Assembly: GCA_037576215.1 (NCBI GenBank)
Contig: JBANDB010000002.1
Span: 2,790,001-2,854,000 of the forward strand
Reading direction: 5' to 3'
DNA from: Armillaria gallica
Taxonomy: Eukaryota; Basidiomycota; Agaricomycetes; Agaricales; Physalacriaceae
DNA length: 64,000 bases
Shown piece after piece: positions 11,722 to 23,116 of this stretch (positions within the stretch are counted from its first letter, which is position 1; each line of letters begins with the position of its first letter). The notes under the pieces were generated by a model that ran no database searches, was not told the DNA's origin, and worked only from the letters and a program-made list of their open reading frames with translations. A program made the translations under genes and the position numbers.

Positions 11722-13415
11722 ATGGACATCGTACCTCTCATGATAGAGGCCAAGGACCTTCCTTTTGATATTCTCCCACCCATATTGGGCCAATTGACTG
11801 ACCGCCATGATTTGTGTTCGTGCGCGATAGTAAGCAAGATGTTCGGTAGAGCAGCGACGCCCTTGCTGTACGAAACGCTGGACTCGCGGATAATTTCATC
11901 AAAGGTGCGTGCAGTTACCGAATAAGCACAGAGTCACTGGTTTCCAGGATTGTTTTCTTCTTTTGGAATTCTCCTTGATGTTCAAACAGTCGTTAATATG
12001 TTTCTTCCAGGGTCTTCTCCGACATCCCTCTACGACTTTGAATCAACGACCGGAACTTTCACAATATGTGCGCCATATCACCGAGACAGGTAGTGTATTT
12101 CTCAGTCGGATTTGATTTATGGTTGACGGACTCATATTACTAGGCACGGTGCATTGCGGCCATCTTCCTGGCTATCCCGATATAACTCGGGATGCTCTAA
12201 TTGCAGTATCTCGCTGCTCTAATCTTCAGTCAATGACGTGGATAGACGATAGTTCTACTGAAAACCCTGTGCTATTCGCATTTATGAACGCAATACATAG
12301 CCTCCCTGTTCGTGAACTGACCATCCGGACGCTCAGCGATTTTGGGGAGAAGGTCTGGCGGACACTCAAACATCGCGCGGGTTTGCGAAAGCTATCCCTA
12401 TGGTGTATGGACGGTCCTCCCCGTGTTCTCGAAGGCTGGTCTGACATTCTTGGGGACACGCTCACACACTTGGAATTAGGCGTAAGTATCTCTCCGGTTT
12501 TCTTATGGCTCATGAACTTGTTTGTTGATCATGTATTTGTCTCTAGAGATGTGCAGGGGTTCCGCCGACGATACTTATCACGGTGCTCTCTGACCTTCCT
12601 CTTCTCAAGGATTTGAGGTTGAAGGGAGCGCAGTCTCAATCGATCCCAATGATTGTGACGTACCTTCCGAACTTGGAGACACTCGATACGGAGTATCTTC
12701 ATTCCAATAGCAGAATGCAGCTGGATCGACCCTTACCCGTGATAAGCAACCTCACTGTGCGAGCCCATTCCATGGACAATATGGGACCTAATAACCTATG
12801 GAAATGGATACTAAACCTCGTCCCAAGACCTGGACTGAAGTCTCTTAAACTTCACACCTTCACCATGAATATGGGCGATATGATCATCCCGAGGATGTTT
12901 ATTCTTGATCTGGCCAGTGTCCACGGTCCGACGATGAAGCATTTCATTGTCGAGGATTTGCAGATGACGCTCACCGATGTGGAATGCTTATGTGTTAAGT
13001 TCCCTGAGCTCCAGACGCTCGTGTGCACGGTAGCGAGTTCGGACATTGTGAGTTCCGTTAGGATGTACTTTCGGTGGACTGAACTTTGAGGCTAGAGCTC
13101 TATCGCCGCTGCCGTCGAACCTGCGATGAATCTTAGGACGCTTAGACTTCAGGTACGATGGCTGCCCACTCAAGGTCTCATTGCTCGTCGCGGTCTTTTC
13201 AATGCGCATCATGCTAAGGATATGATGTTACGATATGAAAGATCCGTGCTGCGAGTGATTGAAATTGGTTCAATTTTGTATACAGTAAGTATCATCTATT
13301 TAGCCGACAGGGATGATATGCGTATCTTACTTTCCAGGGAAAGTGGGTCATCCGCCACGGACAACTGGTATTTGAAGTCTTTGAGAACGTTGCTGAAGAT
13401 AAGTGGCGTACCTGA
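11722..13415 (+). CDS. F-box domain protein
   Basis: Likely F-box protein, a substrate receptor for SCF ubiquitin ligases. Exons: 11722-11904, 12011-12089, 12144-12481, 12547-13047, 13096-13284, 13338-13415 (455 aa). The N-terminus has the F-box pattern LPFDILPPILGQL followed by a Cys-rich helix and a LYETL segment. Exon 2 reads RPELSQYVRHIT, typical of agaric F-box proteins just after the F-box. The rest has irregular leucine-rich segments (LPLLKDLRLKG, LPNLETLDTE, PGLKSLKLHTF) that probably form the substrate-binding surface. The protein ends at GKWVIRHGQLVFE.... Family identity is inferred from pattern; the substrate is unknown. Confidence 0.72.
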
Positions 13416-13873
13416 GAGGCGAGTTCTATATTTCATGGAATAGTGTATCAAATCAAAATGTGTAACACTATTTATTGCTCAGCGAGATGTTTTCAGTATA
13501 TCCAAGGAATGCTGGATGTTGGCGAAACCACGTCTCGAGGTTTGGAGTATCTGCTTACCATCTCTCTTAGTTTGCCGACGCTTCGGCTACACCCACCAAG
13601 CAAGTAGCCCACTTGGCCCGAGTATCTTAGTGCTCAGTGCTCGTGTGGGTCTTCGTGTGGGTTTATTCAACTCGTGAAACGGCCCGGCTACTCCGTCAAT
13701 GCGACGACTCGCGAGAAGTTGGTCACGACCAGTGCGGCCAACGGTTATATTATGCATCCAATGCTCGTAATTAGGCATACCACCGGAGTCCCAGTCGAAG
13801 ATATATAAAGAGTTCGAGATATGCAACCTAAGACATCCTTTACAGTCGACTTATCATCAAGTCCCGTTACTGC
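13416..13873. other. Intergenic with promoter of the hydrolase gene
   Basis: 458 bases without a gene. A TATA box (atatataaag, 13801-13810) lies about 64 bases upstream of the hydrolase ATG at 13874. Confidence 0.6.
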
Positions 13874-15957
13874 ATGACTTCCCCAGAAGAGACACGCACG
13901 ACCGCAGAAAAATATAGTGATCGATATGCTGATGTTGAATACTTCAAGATCCCACATCCAGACGCCCATCCGCACTACGTTTACAACGGATTCCATCCGG
14001 GACAAACCATTCTCGAGATAGGCCACGTTCGAGCTCCTGGAAGGAGAGCATTCGGTGTCGACGTCATTTTCGACCGAGACGTTGGCATTCTTATGCGCGA
14101 CGGCGTCACCATCTATGCAGACATTTTTCGTCCAGCAAATTCGGACAGAAAAGTGCCCGCCGTGATTCCTTGGAGTCCTTATGGAAAAACGGGAAATGGT
14201 ACGCTTCGGTTAAATGGTGTCTTATTTAACTGACGTTGTGCATGACACAGGTGCGCAGCAGTACGACGTGATGGCGCCGTACAACGCAGGCATTGCACAC
14301 GATCGAACTTCTGGATACGAAAAATTCGAGGTGAGGTCCTATAGAATGCACTAAGTTGTAATCGCTAAGACGCCATAGGCACCTGACCCAGCAGAATGGT
14401 GCGAAAGGGGGTACGCAGTTATCAACGTTGACGCCCGAGGTGCAGGCAATTCTGAAGGAGATATCTCATTCTGGGGGATACAAGAAGCTGAGGATATCTA
14501 CGATACTATTGAGTTCCTCACCAAGCAGTCTTGGTGCAATGGCTCTGTCACAATGGCGTGAGACGTTTGTTGCCCGAGTGCTATATACTTATTGATGTCT
14601 TTCTAGTGGAAATTCTTGGCTAGCTATCTGTCAAGTCAATTTTGCATCACGACTTTCCCATCCGGCCTTGAAAGCTATCGCGCCATGGGAATGTGCCACT
14701 GATCCGTATCTGGACTTCTTCGCCCGAGGAGGGAGGCCTCACCTTGAGGCCTTCACCAGGCTCATCGTGGACGGAATGGCCGGGCCAAACGGTCTGGAGA
14801 ATATACCAGCCATGGTGCAAAAGAGACCATTGTATGATGAATACTGGCGCGAGAAAAGTATCCCGGTGGAAAACATCGACGTACCCATGTACATCCTTGC
14901 ATCGTACTCTAGTTCGCTGCACACAAGGGGTTCCTTCCATGCGTTTAGGGCGGCAAAGACCAAGCAAAAATGGTTACGGGTGCACCCATATCAAGAATGT
15001 GAGTCGCCGTCCATGATTTCTACTGTAGGAATACCCTTGTTAACTGTATAATTCTCGCCCAGGGTATGATTTGTACCGCCCGGAAATCAATGACGAACTG
15101 CAACGTTACTTCGACTATCATTGCAAAGGAATCGATAACGGTTGGCCAGGCTCGATCCCTCCCGTTCGCCTCTCGTTGCTAGGGTTTAACAATAGCCCAG
15201 CAAAGACGGTTGTTGAAAGACCAGAGCAAGAGTTTCCTCTCGCCCGCGCCCAGAATCGGACTTTTTATCTGGATGGCAGATCCAAATCACTGAGTCTGTC
15301 TGCTGTCTCTCACGAGAGCTCGGCAACTCACGATGCCCATAGTCTGACAGCATCAAGTGTGAGCACAAAACTTTCGTTCCATGATTCTATCCTGTTGAGT
15401 CTAAGCTTTGTTCTGGCCAGGACTTCACATTTTACTTTCCCAATGCTACGGAGCTCTCTGGATATCCTAAAATCAAGCTTTGGGTGTCCTGCAAGGAGCA
15501 CGACGATCTGGATGTTGCCGTGCAAATCCGAAAAATCGACGTCAAAGGAAATCTCCTTGAACACCTCAACTACCCCTGCCCAGTTCCTGTTGAGGATGTG
15601 CCGAACGTCAACACGGCAAAGACACTCGGTCCGCAAGGATTTCTTCGAGCGTCGCATGGCGTAAGCCTCGATTTGAGTAAGCCAAGTGGTAACGAATTGT
15701 TTTACGCGCACGACAAACGCGAGCCGATCCTTCCCAAGGGCAGGATTGTGTCGCTGGAGATTCCCTTGTGGCCCATTGGTATGGTGTTCGCTGAGAATGA
15801 GGGTTTCATGGTCAGGGTTTCCGGACATGACATGAGTTATCCAGAGACGGAGATTTGTGCATTGAAGGAGCCTGCGGATCGTAATGTTGGGTATCATACG
15901 ATCCACACCGGTGGGAAGTATGACAGCCACCTTGTCTTACCGGTTATCGACGTGTAA
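13874..15957 (+). CDS. CocE/NonD family hydrolase (X-Pro dipeptidyl-peptidase S15-like)
   Basis: Alpha/beta hydrolase of the CocE/NonD or X-Pro dipeptidyl-peptidase S15 type, expected to cleave esters or acyl compounds; the substrate is unknown. Exons: 13874-14198, 14251-14330, 14379-14557, 14607-14998, 15063-15358, 15421-15957 (602 aa, normal for the family). The N-terminal half has RDGVTIYADIFRP, a strand typical of the S15 fold, and VDARGAGNSEG before the nucleophile elbow. The elbow GNSW is split by the intron after ATG GC, placing the nucleophile at about Ser198. A candidate catalytic His is in RVHPYQEWYDLY. The acid is not obvious: the strand reads YILASYSSSLHTRGS without the usual Asp. 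The C-terminal half (FYFPNATELSGYPKIKLWVSC onward) is the jelly-roll domain. Confidence 0.85.
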
Positions 15958-16357
15958 ATACTTGGGTAAACCATAACGCGCAGGTATGGCTATGGAATGC
16001 ATATGTTGTAGTTTTGGACAGTATCCAGACGCATCTGAAGTTTGGACAATATATGACTCGCACGTTCATACAGAAAAAATTGTATGAACAACTTTGCGCA
16101 GATCTTTCCTGCTTTGATCTTTCACACTGGAGCATCTGAGTCGCGCAAAGGTCAGGTGACTGGCAAAATTTTGTACGAACTTAGTTGCACAAATAAGAGA
16201 AGAGTGGACTGCCAGGGATTCTGTAAGGATTCCAAATACAAGTACGTAGAATGAGTAAACGGTAGACTGTGGTAATTCGCAGGGTGGCGTGGGAATAATT
16301 ACACGCGTCAGTTATTTGGACACTTCCGTCGCGACGCGTTTTCGACATACCACCACA
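15958..16357. other. Intergenic, no gene seen
   Basis: 400 bases between the hydrolase and the next F-box-like gene. Nothing recognisable on either strand. Confidence 0.5.
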
Positions 16358-17870
16358 ATGACAGGCAAGAATTTCAGGAAAACAAGCAAATCTGGTACAA
16401 TTTCCTCCCAGAAAGGTGAGTTTTCATCCTTTCTGGCATCTCCTAGTATCGATGGCGCGAAGCGATAGTGAACGACCTCCCTGCTGAGCTTATCGACAAG
16501 ATCGTCTCATATAACAGTGACGATATGGCGTCGATGCGCGCCTCATCTTGCATTTCAAGGGCCTGGCGCGCTGCTTCTCTGCCATACCTCTTTTCTTTTG
16601 CCTTTTTTTCGTCGCGCGAGGACTTTGCCCGTTGGTGCACCATCCACGCGTCCTGTCCCTACTTCCTAGATTTCGTCCAGACAGTCAAGTATGAGCCCGG
16701 CGCACGTGCTCAAGATGAAGAGCTCTCAAGAGTGGTCAAAGACATTTTCCCATCACTTCCCGAGACAGAGCATTTCAGGGCCCTCGCGAATGCTATTACA
16801 AAACCTCCCAACTACTCCCCACACCCTCCGGGCATTAATATTTCTTGCATGCCCAAGGCACGGAAGCTTTCATGGGATACCCTTCTTCATTACGGTGTCA
16901 GTGTCACTCCAGAAACACGCCAATTCATCTCGTCTTTCCCTGCCATCCAAGACCTTCACTTTTCTGGCTTATTCTCCAGCATTTCAGACGGCATAGAGTT
17001 TCTTTCGCTTTTCAAAAGCTTGCAAAAACTCGAGTTGAATGATATAGCTTTTGAGCATGGAAATGTTATGCCAGTCTTCCAATATTCAGGAGACATGTCG
17101 GCGCTCAGAGACCTCTCTGTCAAAGACTGTCGTGTGCCCGCGGATTGGATCGTGGACAAGGTTTTCGCGGTTTCTCCTCCGAAGAACCTTCGGCGCATTA
17201 CCTGTGAAAGCAATGATTCTTTCTTCTCTCCCAAGGTGTTCGCTCGTCTCTTGGACCTGGTAGCTGATTCATTGGAGGAACTTGCATTCACACCACCCAT
17301 TAGTGCCACAGCTGAACGTAAGCTTCTCAACTTAGTTTTTTTTGGCTAATTACTCATCTTCATCCTTGTGGCAGCCGATTGGCTCCGCCTTCCTCCCTTT
17401 GCCAGACAGTCTTTCGAAAGGCTCCACTCTTTAACATTTGTCACTATACAGCTGGGTTCAGAACCATTTGACCCGGCTTTCACGCTACAATGGTGTACGA
17501 CGGCGCTGGAAATCATACCTTTGGCTCCGAAACTCCAGCGGCTTGTCATGCATACCTATGCTGATCAACCCAACCAGATTAAAGAAATTACGAAGGGAGG
17601 ATTTTTTGATTGGGATCATTTGGTGGATACGGTATCTCGGCTGTATCCCAAGCTGAAGGAGTTCGTATTCAGGGTTTCCATGGAGTACAATTTTGGGGAG
17701 AAAATAAAAATCGCATTAGAGAAAAGACTGAAGAAGAAGCTTCTTGGGATGGGAGAGAAACTGGTTATTGATTGGTGTAGGTTCTTTCAATTTCTACCTC
17801 ATTCTATCTCTGACTTCGTGTCATGGTAGTTGACGAGAACCCCACGGATAATGATTCCGCCTCTGATTAA
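16358..17870 (+). CDS. F-box-like protein
   Basis: Likely F-box protein. Exons: 16358-16415, 16469-17317, 17375-17776, 17830-17870 (449 aa). I chose the ATG at 16358 because its short exon splices in frame (G|TG) into the F-box segment VNDLPAELIDKIVSY; the second exon has no ATG at its beginning. An F-box-like helix is followed by SCISRAWRAASLPYLFS, also typical. The central part has leucine-rich repeats of the agaric F-box type (FPAIQDLHFSGLF, LQKLELNDI, ALRDLSVKDC). The C-terminus is acidic (ENPTDNDSASD). No substrate can be inferred. Confidence 0.72.
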
Positions 17871-18834
17871 GAGTCGGACCTATATTGATCTCTAACTTGA
17901 TCTTGTCTATTGCTCTGTTAGTGTATCTGTTAAAGATTGTTGAAGGTGAAGTAACTGGTATCACTCATATGCAACAGAAAAGTCGATCTGACGTGGTATA
18001 CATACTGTATCAATTGAATACATCCAACACCTATTAGTTTACATCACGCTTGGGCTTGTAGCATCAGTTTCTTATGAAGGCAGCTGGGCATCGTGCATAC
18101 GCAATCACCATCTGTCGTGCTGCTACCTACAGTTACGAGTACCGCGAGAATCTTCGAAGCCGGCTGTCAGACTATCGGGCAAAAGTCACGTGTTGGTGTT
18201 GCATCCTCTTTTAGACTTTCGGCCTCCTCCTTACGGCCCTCGCCGCTCATTTTCAAGGGATGGCGCTGCACCTCTGTTACCCACTTGCAGCCGCTGCGTG
18301 GCACCTATCTGATTTCAGTCAGTTCCTGATTCCCCCGCCCAGGGTCATACTTGGCGACGAATCACTTTGGGCTTTTCCTTTAAAGAGTCAAAACTCGGAG
18401 TGGTGTGAACGGCGTTGGGACTTAAGCCTGCAGAACGGGACCTCACTTTGCGCATATATGCTGACGCTATGATATCAACGAGGCTATTGGATCCATTTCA
18501 CCGGTGTGGCATCCACCCGGTTCCCCAGTCTGTTCAGGTATCTATGGAGAATGAATTATGCTGCAGGGCTCAGACTTCGACTTGGAAAGCTCGGATACAA
18601 CTTTCCTGCCGTAACGTATATTGGTAATCATTGAGCCTCTATCTTTAAGTCGAGGGTCTGAATCGATACGATGCATCGTTCAGCCTACTGTCATAACCGT
18701 TATTATTATAGAGGGTATAATGTAAATCTACTCGCATATACTTCTGATAGCTTCTTGGATGCTCTATATACACCTTATAATACAACCAACCCATCCAAAA
18801 CAAAGAAAAAAGACGACAGACTGTGATTTCATCG
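17871..18834. other. Intergenic, no confident gene
   Basis: About 960 bases between convergent genes. Open frames at 18093-18329, 18260-18472 and 18415-18627 are short and do not combine into a model I can support. The stretch 18690-18800 is AT-rich. Confidence 0.45.
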
Positions 18835-21800
18835 TCAATTTGGATTTGCAGATCCATTGGCATCGCCCGGTGGATGGAAACTGTGTAGCGATATTTCGTC
18901 TTCTTCATCTAGACGCGACCCGCGGCGTTGTCGAAGATCAAATGGATCACCATTGACACTTTTCTCCTCCGCTATTGCATCGCCGTTTTCACCAAGAGCC
19001 GCGTCACTAGCGCCATCGTGGTCCTCACCATCATCTTCACCTCCATCGCCGTATGGGTACTCTTTGGGAAGAAACATAACGGCACGATCGATGGCAACAG
19101 GAAGGCCTCTGTGCCTGCCACGAATCATTACGAGACAAACGATGAGCTTTGACAACGTCCGGAAGGCGCCTGAGAGCGAATAGTTCGCCTATGAAAGACG
19201 TTAAGGGCATGGTTAGGTACGTCAACTCGAGTAAGGCATACATAGGGGAGGCCCAAGCTCAATCCGACAGTTCCGTACGCGGAGACAAGTTCGAAAACTA
19301 GTGAAATCAAGTCAGATTGTATTTCTATCATTGAGTGAACACCTACCGATAGTAAAAATGTTGAAATAACTCATGGTTGCGACGTCATCAAGTTCAGGAC
19401 GCTGCACAGACGTGAAGGACTGGAGAGAATAAGGAGGATGTACACATACCTCAATGATACATACTAAGAACAAAGCTAGCCCTAGCCACCACATATCAAA
19501 AGCCAGCTGCTTTCTGGCATGCATAGCCAAATATCGGCTCCAAACTGTGACTCGAGATCCTTCGGTTTCAAATTCCGATTCGCCCTCTGACTCCTCGGCC
19601 CGATAAACACCTAACGATTGCTCTTCATACACGTTCGTCGAACGTACACTGGGAAGAAAATGAGAAAATAGCTCTAGTCACATGTTGGAAACTAACCTCA
19701 TCGCTATGGGATCTGAATGGATTTGAGCAAGAGCATGAAACAAGGAGCATGGATATGCTTACAGACGCTGACATACATCATCACGACATAGAGCACTCTG
19801 CGGTTGCAGTTAGCTTTGGGACGGGTAGACGAGTAAATGTTAAAATCTTACTTGACAGCTGGAGCAAGGGCCGATAGTGTTACGGTACCAAAACCTGCCG
19901 CACGGACAGCGATCGCCTGTAGCAACCCGATAGCGAATCGAGTGCCTAGAGGAATAACTTCAATCGCGGGTGTTCCAATATCTAACACCATGAAAAAGAA
20001 CCAATCCGTAAAGCTGTTCCACAGTTAGCACCTGCATGGTATGTGAGAATAAAAACGCACTTCAAGAAAAGCACTATAGTTAGAAGAAACCAGGTCTGAT
20101 GCGAGGGAAATAAATAGATAAAACATCGTCTAGGATGATCAAGTAGAAAGTGTAGCGTTTCGTTCGCTCGTGAATTTTCAGGTACGATCTTCGTTAGAAT
20201 CCATCTAAACATTGTCAAAACAGAATGCAAATAGGTAGGAGGGAATTTACATCACAAATCGTAAACTGAGGGTCCGCGACGGAAGAGATTGAGTAAAATT
20301 ATTAGGCGGCTTAAGTGGCGAAAGACTCACAAGATGGGCTAGTGGGTATAATTTTAGAACAAATACGTGGAAACGAGCGGAGATGGACTTACAAAGGAGG
20401 TATTGCCAGCCAAAATCAAGAATATCATGACCAAGATCATCAAGTACGCCTGCTGGAACGGGACCATCGACTGGTCTACCAATGACATGCCCGTATTTGT
20501 ATAAGCAGATACCACCTGGAAGAGAGAAAACCTTGCAACTCGTTGAGCAAACGATGCTATCACTCTGACGAACACATACCATACGGGCGACAATGAACGG
20601 TATAAAGGGGGGTCATCGAATGCAGAGCTCCATTTAGGCATAGATATATATGGGGAAATCATGATAAAGGCTATGAGCTGAATGAGTATATGATACTATT
20701 TCAAAGCGTAAGTAGGGCGTCTAACACAGGAAGAAGAGCGGACCATACCCCGGCAACAATCCAAAGCAAAGCATTCAGCGCACGATACTCTACGCCACCG
20801 AGCTCGTCCAGCTGATTACTCGTCAAGTACGGAAAGGATGAATTGTGTCCAACAACAGCGTCAAAAGAAATGTATGGGACAGGCCTCGCGGACGTTAAAT
20901 TCGTTCCCCGTTGAGACGCAATTGTGGTCGACGCCGGTTCGGTAACTGTTCTTGTCAGCTTCCGCTTGAACTTGGGAAAAAACCAAGCGATTAGGCTGCC
21001 CAGGATTTCATGCGGCATAGGGAATCCGCCGAAACCGCTGTGTTTTGTCGGTGTTCGATTGGACCTGTGCGCATTATAAGTTGTCGCATGAATCGATAGG
21101 TGGGGCTGCAAGGGCGTCCTGTGGGACCCTGCAGAAATGTCAGTCTAGCTGTGGCTGAAGATACGTCCATGGGTCTCGAGCATGATTCACAGCATGCAGC
21201 CCACCACCCATCAGGAAGAACGATGGCGTGATACACTCTCGAATCATTCCCAGACTTCTGGAGAGCAGAAGAAATAATATCTCACTGTGATCCTCGATAG
21301 GTGACATAACATCAGCATTAAGGTCTGTAGTCAGGATCCTTTCTGTTCGCGGTCTTCGATTTGGTTGAGTCGGCAGTGAGAACTCCACGGTCTGTGTACG
21401 CGCCAATTTCCCCGGGATTGAACTTATAGCCATCGTTTCTGATCTGTGCATAGGAGCTGCCACTACATTAGCCTTGTTAACTCGAAAAGAGGAGGGAAAA
21501 AGAAGGAAAGATATAGCACGGCTAGTACGGGCTACATGGGTATCATCGGAACGGCGAGCGAGAGTGTAACCATGCGGTTACGATGTAAGTCGACATCTCA
21601 TGGCGGCCCCTTGTAAGACTGAGAAAACTCACCATTCTTGAGTGAATTCTGTCTTGAAGGCGTCCCAGGGTCTGATAGTCGTCGTGCCAACCTAGGAAGA
21701 ATATAGTAGCAATGAAAAAAAGGAAGCGCAGTCCGCACTTACCTCTTCATTATTGGACCCTTAGTGATACGCGGAGACAGCGTAGGCCGTTCCGGTGAAG

Positions 21801-22605
21801 GGGACGCGAAGGAAAGGTGCCGAGGAGGGTCCTGGTTGGACTGCACAGTACTAAATCTTTGTAGCGGTATCGTGCTTCCTTGAGATATCCACCCGTTCGG
21901 ATCCACACGCTTTGGTGCATCGTCCATGCGTCTAATCATGTCCGTTCGCAACTTCTTGCGAATACTGTTGCCCCGTTCCTCTGTCTCGGAAGCCTTGTCG
22001 CTGCCATCTTCCGCCACAGCGACCGTTTTGTTCCGCGAGAATATACGGCGGAACCAGGGAACATGCTTTTCCTCGGCGTCAATGGGAGTGCCACGAGCGG
22101 CTTTGGCTGCGATGATGCGCTGGAATTTTTTGGCAAAGTAGCGCCTAAAGGCATGTGAGTTGAGAAGTAAGAGATCGCGACGGATCCCACCTTCGGATGT
22201 AAACCATGACCCAGGATACGAGAACCTGGAGCCCGTTAGTGTCCATGAGTGACAGAATAAATGCAACGTACTGGGCTGCCCAGACACATTTGAATGAACA
22301 ATATAACTTGCTGCCACGGAGTGAGACTACTGAGGTCCACGGTCGCCAAACCGCAGACAGTCATCGCACTGACGCAGTTGAACAGAGAGTCGATGTACGA
22401 TATGTGGTATCGTCCATTGCTGGCATAAAATATTCCAGAAAAGATCAGAGGTGTGAAAGCGCTGCCCGAGTGGTAAGCGATGGCAAGTACAAGGCGACTG
22501 AACCACTCACAAGAATAGCAGATGAATACGAAAGAAATTGAGATGCTTTGTGATATGTCTCCAGCCCACGCCCGACGCCAAAGAAGAAGAACGAATCGAG
22601 GGCAT
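18835..22605 (-). CDS. Trk-type potassium transporter
   Basis: Plasma-membrane K+ transporter of the fungal TRK/HKT superfamily, for high-affinity potassium uptake. The gene has about a dozen exons on the minus strand. First exons: 22605-22511, 22461-22272, 22225-22191, 22144-21743, 21691-21633, 21472-21286, 21128 onward. Start: the ATG at 22605 precedes HITKHLNFFRIHLLFF, and splicing joins it to AFTPLIFSGIFYASNG, the normal first membrane span. All four pore loops are visible with their filter glycine: SAMTVCGL, AYTNTGMSL, RAAGFGTV and AYGTVGLSL. A large cytoplasmic loop lies between spans 2 and 3 (about 22140-21000), as usual in fungal Trk proteins. IRGRHRGLPVAIDRA near the end is the conserved last helix; an acidic tail follows to the TGA at 18835. 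It lies in the same orientation downstream of eIF4G. Confidence 0.88.
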
Positions 22606-23116
22606 GAAAAGTGCACAGAGACGGTGACAGTGAGGTCGCGCGAGGTCGCGCCGGAACTTGCTTGAGGTATCGGTGCTCGAACAGAATATCCTCGGAGGCT
22701 GTCGAATAAGGTCACAAGATAAGATCCAAGCAGAGGCTGGAATGGCCCCCAAGAGGTAAAAGGGAACCAGATCGCAGTGGACGTGACCGAAATGAAAGTA
22801 AATAATTTAACGGCACTCCGCTTACGGCAACTTCGCACGTTTGAATGATTGACGCGATGCAGTGCTGTAACGTGAACCTCGCCGGTTACTCCATTACTAA
22901 ATGATGCAGAAAAAACAGAAACTCTTCTGCTCGGTAGTATGCTACCGTTGCTACGTACATGATGTGCAGACGAAACTAAAATAAGTAGGTACCGAAAGAT
23001 GCACTGAAACATCGTAGAATAAACAATATGCCAAAGTATGAGACAATGCAAGGAAAGAAAAGTGTAAAACATGAGATAACGGATACAGTACGAGATGCAA
23101 GTCGAAATCAGCGAGT
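22606..23116. other. Spacer between eIF4G and Trk genes
   Basis: 510 bases holding the 3' flank of eIF4G and the 5' flank of the Trk gene. A near-perfect direct repeat of gaggtcgcgc occurs at about 22631-22651. The open frame extending to 23072 on the minus strand appears to be mostly untranslated leader and intron, because homology to Trk begins only at about 22560. Confidence 0.5.

Noticed and set aside
22236..23072. Long N-terminal extension of the Trk protein
   Set aside because: The 278-codon frame reads through introns; Trk likeness begins only at HITKHLNFFRIHLL, in another frame, so the start at 22605 is better.
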